Below are positions 8,330 to 16,138 of a stretch of 28,293 nucleotides of DNA, one piece after another. Each line of letters opens with the position of its first letter. The first letter of the stretch is position 1. The stretch is from Collinsella sp. (lineage in GTDB: Bacteria; Actinomycetota; Coriobacteriia; Coriobacteriales; Coriobacteriaceae). Made by a program: the position numbers and the translations under genes. A model generated the notes under the pieces. That model saw only the letters and a program-made list of their open reading frames with translations, did not search any database and was not told where the DNA came from. Location: the NCBI GenBank assembly GCA_019414465.1, contig DXLY01000015.1, forward strand, positions 1 through 28,293, read 5' to 3'.

Positions 8330-10210
8330 CTAAATCGTGGGAAACGCGACGACGTCGGCGGGGCGTGCCAACGTCTCGGCAATTTGGTCTTGCACCTCGA
8401 GCAGGCAATCGAGCAGCAGCGGGTTAAAGGTGCCGCACTTACCGTCCAGGATCATCTGGATTGCCTCCTCGTGCGGGATAGCGTCCTTGTACACGCGCAC
8501 ACTCGTCAGTGCATCGTACACGTCGGCCACCGAAACCACCTGCGCGGCGATGGGGATATCGTCGCCCTTGAGGCCATCGGGATAACCCTTGCCGTCCCAG
8601 CGCTCGTGATGCCAACGCGCAATCTGGTACGCATATTCCATAAGCGCATTGCCGGCGTGATGGCTACCCAGCTCAAGCAGCATATCGGCGCCGATCGTGG
8701 TATGCGTCTTCATGATCTCGAACTCCTCGGGCGTAAGGCGTCCGGGCTTGTTGAGAATCGCATCGTCAATCGACATCTTGCCGATATCGTGCAGCGCCGA
8801 AGCCAGGGCGATCGTGGAGCGTTCCTCATTGTCGAGGAAGATCGTGCCGCTACGCTGGACCAGACAGCCAAGCAGCAGCTCGGTCAGCTTCTCGATGTTC
8901 GTAACGTGCCTGCCGCTCTCGCCGTTGCGAAGCTCCATGACGCCAGCCATGATGTCGATGAGCATGCGACTGTTCTTGACGCGCTCGTTGTACTGCTGGG
9001 ACAGCAGGCTCGTCAGGCGGCGCTGTTTGGCGTACAGGCGGATGGTGTTGTTTACGCGGCGGCGCACGATACGGGAGTCAAACGGGCGGTTGATATAGTC
9101 TGAGGCGCCCAGCTCGTACGCGCGCAGAACCATATCATCGGAATCTTCACTCGAAATCATGATGACAGGCAGATTGTCGATGCCCGATCGGCGCGACAGA
9201 TCGGCCAGCACCTCAAAGCCGCTTATGCCCGGCATGACAATGTCCAGCAGCACGAGCGACAACTCATCGCCATAGCGGTCGACCATGTCGAGTGCCGTAC
9301 GACCGTTGTCGGCCTCGAGGATGCAATACTCGTCCTTGAGCATCTCGTTGAGAATGACTCGGTTCATCTCGGAGTCATCGACAATAAGCACCAAAGGCTT
9401 TTCGCTTTGGAAAGCCTCGATGGAATCGGCGTCGGTCACGACCGTACCGGCTTTTGCCTTAGCGCGGCTCAATAACTGGACAGCGCGGCCAACGCCCTCA
9501 TCGACCGTCTCGCCATGAATGCGAACACCACCAACACATGCCGTCAAGCTCACGTACTCATGGCCCGGAATAATCGTGGAACGAACGGCATCGGACACCT
9601 GATGCAGGCGACGGGTGAAGTCATCGGAGGGAATATTGGGCATGACAACCACAAACTTGTCGCAGCCATAGCGCACAAGCTCGTCAGTCGAACGGATTCC
9701 GCTGCGCATGGCTGTCGCCACAGCACCGAGCGCAAGGTCGCCGGCATGACGGCCACATGTATCGTTGAAGACCCTAAAATCATCAAGGTCGATCATCGCA
9801 ACGCCGGCATTCATGCGGACGCTTCGGAGCTTTTCCTCGTAATATCGGCGATTGCGCACACTCGTCAGCACGTCGGTGTAGACAAGGTCCTCTTCTGCGG
9901 CCTCTTGCTCATCGATCGGACGCACCATCAGCAGGACATGAGGCTCGCCCTCGACCTTCAGAGGGCGCAGGCGAGCGCGGTACTCAGTACCATCATTGAG
10001 CAGCTGCTCCGACACCTCATCGGAGTCTGCCAAGGCCTCAAGACTCGACTGACGCAGACAAGGGCAGCGATCGCCGGCGAGCAAGCAGTTAGGCTCCCTC
10101 TTAATCTGATCGGCCGACAGCAAACGCACCACGGGGTAGGTCTTCGCGACACGGGCGACCTCAGCGGCAGCCTCCTCGTCGGTTAGATTGACCTCGTGAT
10201 TATTGAGCAT
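8330..10210 (-). CDS. Response regulator with degenerate GGDEF, receiver and HD-GYP domains
   Basis: 626 residues, cytosolic. Domains in order: a PAS-like N-terminus (1-105) with a cysteine cluster CLLAGDRCPC (42-51); a GGDEF-family domain (about 108-265) whose signature is GCDKF (182-186) instead of GGDEF; a receiver (272-390) with IVDDS and phosphoacceptor Asp323 in LLDIVMPG, but Arg375 where a Lys is usual (INRPF); and an HD-GYP domain (about 410-615) with ALHDIGKM (His474-Asp475) and HHERWDGKGYP (534-544). The HD-GYP motif looks complete, so c-di-GMP (or cGAMP) phosphodiesterase activity is likely; diguanylate cyclase activity is not, though the domain may bind GTP. The ATG at 10210 has GAAAGGG upstream. 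Co-transcribed with the Hpt gene. Confidence 0.92.
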   Translation of the reverse strand: MLNNHEVNLTDEEAAAEVARVAKTYPVVRLLSADQIKREPNCLLAGDRCPCLRQSSLEALADSDEVSEQLLNDGTEYRARLRPLKVEGEPHVLLMVRPIDEQEAAEEDLVYTDVLTSVRNRRYYEEKLRSVRMNAGVAMIDLDDFRVFNDTCGRHAGDLALGAVATAMRSGIRSTDELVRYGCDKFVVVMPNIPSDDFTRRLHQVSDAVRSTIIPGHEYVSLTACVGGVRIHGETVDEGVGRAVQLLSRAKAKAGTVVTDADSIEAFQSEKPLVLIVDDSEMNRVILNEMLKDEYCILEADNGRTALDMVDRYGDELSLVLLDIVMPGISGFEVLADLSRRSGIDNLPVIMISSEDSDDMVLRAYELGASDYINRPFDSRIVRRRVNNTIRLYAKQRRLTSLLSQQYNERVKNSRMLIDIMAGVMELRNGESGRHVTNIEKLTELLLGCLVQRSGTIFLDNEERSTIALASALHDIGKMSIDDAILNKPGRLTPEEFEIMKTHTTIGADMLLELGSHHAGNALMEYAYQIARWHHERWDGKGYPDGLKGDDIPIAAQVVSVADVYDALTSVRVYKDAIPHEEAIQMILDGKCGTFNPLLLDCLLEVQDQIAETLARPADVVAFPTI

Positions 10211-10421
10211 ATGGGGCCCTTTCGATAGTTTCGCATGGTAGCGGTGGGTTCCAAATGCTACAAGGGTAACACCTTGTCGATGCAGGTAAGTACGTGAATG
10301 CCGTTACATTTTTATGAGTTGGCAGGCGGCGCGATTGAAGTCGCAGACGTGAGGTTTTGAGCACATTTGTTAACACGGCCGAAACGTTTGCGGGTGAAGC
10401 CTGCTTTGGCCATTGCGGGTG

Positions 10422-11219
10422 TTAGAGCCCCAGGATGCCACGGACAGCCCGGGCAGCCGCTGCCGGGCGATCGCGCAGACCGTTATGCGCGCCCGGGATC
10501 GTCACGAGAGGGCAATCGAGATATTCGGCAGCCGCTCGCGTGCCAGCCTCGCGGGGCGTGCCAATCGAGAGCTCGCCCAGGAGCACGGCGGCCACCGTTT
10601 TTGACGCGCGAACGCTATTCCAATCGGGAACGCAGGTCATAGTAATCCCGTATTCGTTCGCCATGAAACTGCGGCCGTTGCGCAGGGCATGCTTGGCTTC
10701 TGCTTCGGTCGTCCCAGGAGCCTCGGGATCCAAGTCGCCGAGGGCTCCCAAGAAAAGCCGGAGCGCCCTTGAAACCTTTCCAGCCGCAATCATATCGAGC
10801 AAAACCGGGGCTGCGCCCATGCCGACGCCTTCGGCCGACACAGCCGGCTCATGCAGAATCGCACGGGCGACGAGATGGGGTTCAGTGCGAAGAAGCTCCA
10901 GCGCCACCAACGTACCGGCGCTGTGCGCAAGCACATTTGTCGGAGCGCCAACGTACTCGATCACGGCTCGCAGGTCGGCGGCCTGAGCGGCAAGATCATA
11001 GCTGCCGTCTGCCGCTTCGCTGCTGCCACCACAGCCGCGGCGGTCGTAGGCAATTACGCGGTAGTTGCGGCTGAGCTCACAAGCGATGCCGTCGAAAAAT
11101 GTGCCGTCAACACAAGCGCCGTGCACGCACACCAAGGCAGGAGTATCAGGCGACACATCCGGGCCGGCATATTCGCGACAGGCAATCGTGGTGCCCGCAT
11201 TCTCGACCGTAAAATCCAT
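10422..11219 (-). CDS. Alpha/beta hydrolase
   Basis: 265 residues, no signal peptide. Oxyanion segment VCVHGACVDGTFF (HG at 33-34), then YDRRGCGGS, the nucleophile elbow AHSAG (Ser100; Ala replaces the usual first Gly) and the catalytic His245 in GAHNGLRDRP. This is the pattern of small-molecule esterases, lactonases and haloperoxidase-like hydrolases; the substrate cannot be told. The ATG at 11219 is preceded by GGGGG about 6 nt upstream. It lies 211 nt upstream of the HD-GYP regulator on the same strand, with no clear terminator between them. Confidence 0.85.
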   Translation of the reverse strand: MDFTVENAGTTIACREYAGPDVSPDTPALVCVHGACVDGTFFDGIACELSRNYRVIAYDRRGCGGSSEAADGSYDLAAQAADLRAVIEYVGAPTNVLAHSAGTLVALELLRTEPHLVARAILHEPAVSAEGVGMGAAPVLLDMIAAGKVSRALRLFLGALGDLDPEAPGTTEAEAKHALRNGRSFMANEYGITMTCVPDWNSVRASKTVAAVLLGELSIGTPREAGTRAAAEYLDCPLVTIPGAHNGLRDRPAAAARAVRGILGL

Positions 11220-11444
11220 GTTGTGCCCCCATCATCAATGCCCATCCAATTGCACGTCAGTACGGCTGAATGGTCCCGCATTGCCTTACGACTTGTTAAC
11301 AGATTAACTGTACCCGACCCGAGGCTTTTCATGGCACGGCATCATGAGCGACGTGAAAAAACGAAACTTGTAAAGCAAGAGCCCGCACCTCGCTTTGGAG
11401 CCGATGCTATGCTTAGGCGCAATAGTCTTGAGGAGCATATGCCT

Positions 11445-12221
11445 ATGTCTACATTTTTGAATGCCAGCCCCATCTTTGGACCCGTTCGCAGCCGTCGCCT
11501 TGGTCTCTCGCTCGGCGTCAACATGATGCCGGCCAGCGGCAAAATCTGCACGTTCGACTGCATTTACTGCGAAAACGGCCTCAACGCCGAGCGCCCCTGC
11601 CACGAGCCGTATAACACGGCTGCCGTGGTGCTCGATGCACTCGAGGCAAAGCTGCGCGAGATGGCAGCCGAGGGCGAGCTCCCCGATGTGATCACCTTCG
11701 CAGGCAACGGCGAGCCCACCGCCGCACCGGAGTTTCCGCAGGCCATCGCCGGTGCCGTCGCGCTTCGCGACCAGCTGGCCCCAAACACCAAGATTGCCGT
11801 GCTTTCCAACGGTACGCACGCCGACCGTCCCCAGGTGCACGATGCGCTCATGATGGTCGACGACAACATCCTCAAGCTCGATACGGTCGATCCGGCATTT
11901 ATCCAGCTGCTCGACCAGCCCGTTGGCCCCTACGATGTAGAGCACCAGATCGAGACGTTCGCGAGCTTTGACGGTCACGTTATTATCCAGACAATCTTTT
12001 TGACCGGCGAGTACCAGGGCAAGCTCATCGACAACACCGGCGAGGAGTACGTTGCCCCCTGGCTCGCGGCGCTTGAGCGCATTCGCCCACAAGAAGCGAC
12101 CATCTACACGGTGGCGCGCGAGACACCGGTCACCGGCCTTGCTAAAGCGGCGCCCGAGGTGCTCGACAAGATTGCCGCACGCGTGCGCGCCCTCGGCATC
12201 CCCTGCCAGGTGAGCTACTAG
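11445..12221 (+). CDS. Radical SAM protein (COG0731-like Fe-S oxidoreductase)
   Basis: 258 residues. The iron-sulfur cluster motif CTFDCIYC (Cys35, Cys39, Cys42; CxxxCxxC) follows GPVRSRRLGLSLGVNMMPASGKI, the N-terminal signature of the COG0731 family. FAGNGEPTAAPEF is the GEPT-type SAM-binding strand, and VLSNGTHADRP and ILKLDTVDP are later strands of the barrel. The reaction of these short family members is not established. The start is taken at ATG 11445 because AGGAG (11431-11435) is 9 nt away; ATG 11439 is only 3 nt from it. A 20-bp inverted repeat lies 41 nt downstream. Confidence 0.85.
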   Translation: MSTFLNASPIFGPVRSRRLGLSLGVNMMPASGKICTFDCIYCENGLNAERPCHEPYNTAAVVLDALEAKLREMAAEGELPDVITFAGNGEPTAAPEFPQAIAGAVALRDQLAPNTKIAVLSNGTHADRPQVHDALMMVDDNILKLDTVDPAFIQLLDQPVGPYDVEHQIETFASFDGHVIIQTIFLTGEYQGKLIDNTGEEYVAPWLAALERIRPQEATIYTVARETPVTGLAKAAPEVLDKIAARVRALGIPCQVSY

Positions 12222-12262
12222 CAAAACCACGCAGCAGCTAGTGCCCGCCACCCCGCTCCATC

Positions 12263-12329
12263 AGTTGCGGTGATATAGTTCCTGTTTATGCTGTTAAACC
12301 GCTTAAATCGGAACTATATCACCGCAACT
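12263..12329. repeat. Perfect 20-bp inverted repeat with 27-nt spacer before the methionine aminopeptidase promoter
   Basis: Left arm 12263-12282 (AGTTGCGGTGATATAGTTCC), right arm 12310-12329, perfectly complementary. The spacer (12283-12309) is AT-rich. The right arm ends at the expected -35 position of the promoter whose -10 is at 12351. Geometry (17-20 bp arms, 25-27 nt spacer) resembles the units at 3149-3369 but the arm sequence is unrelated. Either an operator or an RNA hairpin at the end of the radical SAM transcript; no T run follows. Confidence 0.88.
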
Positions 12330-12356
12330 TTAATGGACGCGTGGGTGGGCTATACT
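12329..12356 (+). promoter_or_regulatory. Probable promoter of the methionine aminopeptidase gene
   Basis: -10 TATACT at 12351-12356; the -35 (TTTAAT, 12329-12334) is weak at 16 nt spacing and touches the right arm of the inverted repeat. The start would be near 12363, with a leader of about 20 nt containing AGGAAG. Confidence 0.5.
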
Positions 12357-12381
12357 AGCTGCGGATGAAAGGAAGTTAGCC

Positions 12382-13269
12382 ATGTATGACAAAGGACCCG
12401 TGCCCGGCCGCAACGACGCCTGCTGGTGCGGCAGCGGCAAAAAATATAAGAAATGCCATAGCGCCTTTGATGAGCGCCTTGAGCGCCTGTGGGAAGAGGG
12501 CTGGGAGGTCCTGCCCCGCACGCTCTACAAGACGCCCACCGATATCGAGGGCATCAAGCGCTCGGCCGCTATCAACGTGGGCGTGCTCGATTACGTAGGC
12601 GAACACATCGCCGCGGGCATGACCACCAACCAGATTGACCAGATGATCTACGACTACACCGTCGAGCACGGTGGCACGCCGGCCGACCTCAACTACGAGG
12701 GCTATCCCAAGAGCGTGTGCGCCTCGATCAACGACGTGGTCTGCCACGGTATCCCCTGCGATACGGACGTGTTGCACGAGGGCGACATCATCAACGTGGA
12801 CTGCTCCACGATCCTAGACGGCTACTTTAGCGACTCGAGCCGCATGTTCTGCATCGGCGAGGTATCTGCCGAACGCCAGCGCCTGGTCGACGTCACCCGC
12901 GCCAGCGTGGAAGCGGGCCTGGCTGCCGTCAAGCCGTGGCTACCGCTGTCCGTGATGGCCGAGGCCGTGCAAAAGACGGTCGAGGACGCCGGCTTTAGCG
13001 TGGTGCGCGAGTACGGCGGACACGGCATCGGTAAGGAGTTCCACGAGGACCCGTTTGTGGGCTTTACCACCGAGGCACCCGATGTGGACACCATCATGGC
13101 TCCGGGCATGGTCTTTACCATTGAGCCCATGGTCAACGCCGGAGCGCCCGACATCAAGATTAGCAAGGGTGACGGCTGGTGCGTGCGCACCAAGGACGGC
13201 AGCGACTCGGCCCAGTGCGAGGTACAGCTCGTGGTGACCGAGGACGGTTACGAGCTGCTGAGCTGGTAG
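12382..13269 (+). CDS. map: Type I methionine aminopeptidase with N-terminal SEC-C zinc motif
   Basis: 295 residues. An N-terminal SEC-C motif PGRNDACWCGSGKKYKKCH (Cys14, Cys16, Cys25, His26) precedes a full M24A catalytic domain. Metal ligands are Asp140, Asp151, His214, Glu248 and Glu280, with His122 (VCHGIPC) and His221 as the other active-site histidines; spacing matches the E. coli enzyme. It removes the initiator methionine from nascent proteins in the cytosol; the SEC-C part is thought to help at the ribosome, as in related actinobacterial and clostridial forms. AGGAAG precedes the ATG. A terminator follows directly, so it is probably transcribed alone. The second map copy usual in such genomes is not in this window. 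Confidence 0.95.
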   Translation: MYDKGPVPGRNDACWCGSGKKYKKCHSAFDERLERLWEEGWEVLPRTLYKTPTDIEGIKRSAAINVGVLDYVGEHIAAGMTTNQIDQMIYDYTVEHGGTPADLNYEGYPKSVCASINDVVCHGIPCDTDVLHEGDIINVDCSTILDGYFSDSSRMFCIGEVSAERQRLVDVTRASVEAGLAAVKPWLPLSVMAEAVQKTVEDAGFSVVREYGGHGIGKEFHEDPFVGFTTEAPDVDTIMAPGMVFTIEPMVNAGAPDIKISKGDGWCVRTKDGSDSAQCEVQLVVTEDGYELLSW

Positions 13270-13278
13270 CCGTGGATG

Positions 13279-13325
13279 CGCCGGATGCTGACGGGCACGC
13301 TCGTCTTGCATCCGGCGTTTTATTT
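13279..13325 (+). terminator. Rho-independent terminator after map
   Basis: CGCCGGATGC (13279-13288) pairs with GCATCCGGCG (13308-13317), followed by TTTTATTT. It starts 9 nt after the stop. Confidence 0.9.
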
Positions 13326-13341
13326 GAACGTTTTGCCTGAT

Positions 13342-13379
13342 AAAACCCGCCAAAATAAACCTGTCCCTTTTTGGCAGGT
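13342..13379 (+). repeat. ACCTGTCCC hairpin repeat, copy B
   Basis: AAAACCCGCCAAAA (13342-13355) and TTTTTGGCAGGT (13368-13379) are the nearly complementary ends around a TAAACCTGTCCC centre. It lies between the map terminator and the ribosome-binding site of the dehydrogenase gene, in its 5' leader. Confidence 0.8.
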
Positions 13380-13398
13380 CGAGCGGAGAGGACTGCTT

Positions 13399-14334
13399 GT
13401 GAACATTCTGGTTTTGTTGCCCGTCAACGACCGTCATCGCGCAATTCTTGAGTCGAGCGCTCCGGGCGAGGACTTTATCTACACGAGCGCCGACGCCGCC
13501 ACGCACGAGCAGGTCGCCGATGCCGACGTGATCCTTGGCAACATCGACCCTGGCATGCTCACGGCATGCGAGCATCTCCAGCTGTTGCAATTGCAGACCG
13601 CCGGCTATGACGATTACTTGGCCGCCGGCACCGTGCCGGCCGACGCTAAGCTTTCCTGCTCGGTGGGTGCCTACGGCCAGGCTGTGAGCGAGCACATGTT
13701 TGCCATGGTGCTGTCTATGATGAAGCGCCTGCCCGGCTACCAGGACCTGCAGCGTGAGCATCGCTGGGAGGACTTAGGGCCGGTCACCTCGCTCAAAAAT
13801 GCCAACGTGCTGGTGCTGGGCGCGGGCGATATCGGCGGCCACTTTGCCACGCTCTGCCGCAGCATGGGCGCGCACGTCCGCGGCATCAAGCGCCATCCGC
13901 TCGTCTATCCCATTGTGTTTGAGGACATGGACGGCATGGACGCCCTGTCCGAGCGCCTGGCCGAGGCTGACATCGTCGCTTCCTTTATGCCCAGCACACC
14001 CGAGACCCGCGGCCTGGCGAACGCCGAGTTCTTCGCCGCGATGAAACCGGGCGCCTTCTTTGCCAACGGCGGCCGCGGCGACCTTGTGGTTGCCGACGAT
14101 TTGGTTACCGCTCTTGAGTCCGGACATCTCGCCGGCGCCGCGGTCGACGTCACCGACCCCGAGCCGCTGCCCGCGACAAGCCCGCTGTGGGATGCACCCA
14201 ACATGCTCATCACGCCGCACGTCTCCGGCTGGTTCCACCTGGCAGCCACGCTCAACAATGTGGTCGACATTGCCGCGGAGAACCTGCGTCACCTGCAAGT
14301 CGGCGAAACCCTGCGCTGTTGGATTGAACACTAA
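13399..14334 (+). CDS. D-isomer-specific 2-hydroxyacid dehydrogenase
   Basis: 311 residues. NAD-binding GAGDIG at 141-146 preceded by ANVLVL, and the catalytic Arg226 (NGGRGDLV), Glu255 (DPEPLP) and His274 (ITPHVSGW) of the D-2-hydroxyacid dehydrogenase family. It should interconvert a 2-oxoacid and a D-2-hydroxyacid with NAD(P)H; the substrate is not visible (the phosphoglycerate-specific C-terminal ACT domain is absent). The GTG start at 13399 is chosen because GGAGAGGA lies about 8 nt upstream; the longer frame from 13276 would overlap the map terminator and repeat copy B. Hairpins follow the stop. Confidence 0.88.
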   Translation: MNILVLLPVNDRHRAILESSAPGEDFIYTSADAATHEQVADADVILGNIDPGMLTACEHLQLLQLQTAGYDDYLAAGTVPADAKLSCSVGAYGQAVSEHMFAMVLSMMKRLPGYQDLQREHRWEDLGPVTSLKNANVLVLGAGDIGGHFATLCRSMGAHVRGIKRHPLVYPIVFEDMDGMDALSERLAEADIVASFMPSTPETRGLANAEFFAAMKPGAFFANGGRGDLVVADDLVTALESGHLAGAAVDVTDPEPLPATSPLWDAPNMLITPHVSGWFHLAATLNNVVDIAAENLRHLQVGETLRCWIEH

Positions 14335-14340
14335 TCTTGT

Positions 14341-14364
14341 TCCGCCGTTCTAACGAACGGCGGA
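14341..14364 (+). terminator. Hairpin just after the dehydrogenase gene
   Basis: TCCGCCGTTC (14341-14350), loop TAAC, GAACGGCGGA (14355-14364): a perfect 10-bp stem starting 7 nt after the stop. No T run, so it may stabilise the mRNA end rather than terminate alone. Confidence 0.5.
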
Positions 14365-14385
14365 CCGGTCGACGCTGCGCGCCGC

Positions 14386-14471
14386 CCAGAGCGACAATTT
14401 GCCATTCAAAAGGCAAGGCATGACCAGAAGGTCTATGCCTTGCCTTTTTCATGCCAACTTGTTCGCTCTGG
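14386..14471. terminator. Long composite hairpin with an embedded bidirectional terminator
   Basis: The inner stem is AAAAGGCAAGGCAT (14408-14421) with ATGCCTTGCCTTTT (14435-14448), extended by GACC/GGTC at its tip and followed by T residues in plus and preceded by A residues for minus reading. Outer arms CCAGAGCGACAA (14386-14397) and TTGTTCGCTCTGG (14459-14471) pair with one bulge, and the segments between also pair partly. It lies between the dehydrogenase (+) and M18 (-) genes, which converge here. Confidence 0.82.
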
Positions 14472-14552
14472 ACATCGCTCGCTGACGTTTGCTCAACCTG
14501 CGGTGTCATAACAATTCTGTCCAGCTGTTGGCATTGCGGCATTTGCCCAAAT

Positions 14553-14593
14553 AAAACCTGCCAAAGTAAACCTGTCCTCTTTTGACAGGTTTT
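14553..14593 (+). repeat. ACCTGTCCC hairpin repeat, copy C (supplies the M18 stop codon)
   Basis: AAAACCTGCCAAAG (14553-14566) and TTTTGACAGGTTTT (14580-14593) are the arms around TAAACCTGTCCTC. On the minus strand the repeat begins with TAAAACCTG, whose TAA (14594-14592) is the stop codon of the M18 peptidase. Confidence 0.82.
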
Positions 14594-15977
14594 AGAGCTC
14601 CGCGCTTTCGGCGCCGTTGATGGTTAGGTTGCGCTCGTAGAAGGCGGTGAGGGCGCGGATGGCGTACATCACGTCGCGCACGCCGCCGGTCTCGTAGCTC
14701 GAGTGCATGGCAAGCTGCGGCAGGCCCACGTCTACGGCGTGCATGCTCGCCTGCATGTTAGACAGGTTGCCCAGGGTGGAGCCGCCGGCCATATCACTCT
14801 TGTTGGCGAAGGCCTGCGTGGGTACGTCGGCGTCATCGCAAATAGCCTGGAACACCGCGCGGCTAAAGGCATCGGTGCAGTAGTGCTGGTTGGCGGCTTC
14901 CTTGATAACGATGCCGCCGTTGAGCACCACCTGGTTGCGGACATCGCACTTCTCGGCGTGGTTGGGATGCACGGCATGCGCATTATCGCAGCTCACGAGC
15001 ATCGAGGCGGCAAGTGCGCGATGGTACGACTCGTCATCGAAGCCCAGCGATCCGTTAATGCGGCGCAGCGCATCGGCCAAGAACGTCGACATGGCTCCCT
15101 GCTTGGTCTCGGAGCCAACCTCCTCGTTATCAAAGCAGCAGAAGACCGAGATATCGCGCGCGTTCTCAGCACCCAAAAATGCCTGCAGCGAGGTATAGGC
15201 GCAGGCCAGGTCGTCGAGCTTGGGCGTCGAGATAAACTCGTCGGCCCAGCCCCAAATGCGCGCATCCTGACGATTGACCAGGAACAGATCGCGACCCAGA
15301 ATCTGCTCGGGCTCAACGTCCAACTCGTCGGCGATCAGAGCATCAAAGTCGCCCTGCTTAAGATCACCGGCGCTGATGAGCGGGCACAGGTCGACGGCGC
15401 GGTTGGGCGCAAAGCCCTCGTTAACGCCGCGGTTCATATGGATGGCAAGGCTCGGAATGATAGCGGCCTCGCGCTCGGTGGCAAGCAGGCGGCTCTCAAT
15501 ACGGTCGCCTTCGCGCACCAACACGCGGCCCGCGAGCGCCAGCGGGCGATCGAACCAGGTGTAGTCGATCATGCCGCCGTAGGCCTCGGTGTTCAGGCGC
15601 AACGTCTCACCTGCGCCATCGAGCTCGGGCACAGCCTTGACCTTAAACGTCGGCGAATCGCTGTGCGACGCCGTGAGCTGAAAATGATAGTCACCGGCAA
15701 CGCCGTCCTCGCCCCACGTCGCGGCCAGGTCCTCGCCCACCTTAAAGGCAACAACGCTCGAGGTGTTGCGCTGCGTGTAATAACGCCCGCCCGGCTCGAT
15801 GTCCCACGCCGCGTTCTCGGGCAGGTAGGTAAAGCCCGCCTCGTCGAGCTCGGCCATAATGGTCGCCGCCGTATGGAACATGCTGGGGCATGCCTCGATA
15901 AAGTCGATAAGGTCGTTGGCGGCCTCGATATCGTCGGCCGTCACATGCGCGCGCTCGGGCGTTTCCTTATCCGTCAT
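14592..15977 (-). CDS. M18 family aminopeptidase (aspartyl aminopeptidase type)
   Basis: 461 residues, cytosolic. Zinc-site features of M18: LTASHSDSPTFKVK (His105, Asp107), the EAYGG strand, FCCFDNEEVGSETKQGA with the catalytic Glu pair, SCDNAHAVHPNH, and the C-terminal MHSSYETGG carrying the last His. The family forms large dodecamers that trim N-terminal, usually acidic, residues from peptides. The start at 15977 is used because AAAGGGGAG precedes that ATG; the longer frame to 16088 lacks such a site. The last codons are GAG CTC TAA, with the stop inside a hairpin repeat. It diverges from the Ntn hydrolase gene with 161 nt between the starts. Confidence 0.92.
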   Translation of the reverse strand: MTDKETPERAHVTADDIEAANDLIDFIEACPSMFHTAATIMAELDEAGFTYLPENAAWDIEPGGRYYTQRNTSSVVAFKVGEDLAATWGEDGVAGDYHFQLTASHSDSPTFKVKAVPELDGAGETLRLNTEAYGGMIDYTWFDRPLALAGRVLVREGDRIESRLLATEREAAIIPSLAIHMNRGVNEGFAPNRAVDLCPLISAGDLKQGDFDALIADELDVEPEQILGRDLFLVNRQDARIWGWADEFISTPKLDDLACAYTSLQAFLGAENARDISVFCCFDNEEVGSETKQGAMSTFLADALRRINGSLGFDDESYHRALAASMLVSCDNAHAVHPNHAEKCDVRNQVVLNGGIVIKEAANQHYCTDAFSRAVFQAICDDADVPTQAFANKSDMAGGSTLGNLSNMQASMHAVDVGLPQLAMHSSYETGGVRDVMYAIRALTAFYERNLTINGAESAEL

Positions 15978-16138
15978 GCTCTCCCCTTTCGCTGGGTTGA
16001 TGGTCCCTTCCAGCATACCCCGCCGCGCCAGCGCTGCACTCTTCATTCCGTGTTTAATCCCGCACCGCTCACCAAGTTGAGCTATCATGCCCGTGCACCT
16101 TTTGCGACAATTACGCTAACAGGACGAGAGGAGCCGCC

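Noticed and set aside
7802..9103. A 433-residue plus-strand open frame
   Set aside because: It runs antisense through the Hpt and HD-GYP genes, whose domains are unambiguous.
10211..10421. Gap upstream of the HD-GYP gene searched for a promoter or terminator
   Set aside because: No convincing -35/-10 pair or terminator hairpin was found.
10851..11444. Upstream extension of the radical SAM frame by about 198 residues
   Set aside because: It overlaps the alpha/beta hydrolase on the other strand and has no family similarity; AGGAG at 11431 fixes the start at 11445.
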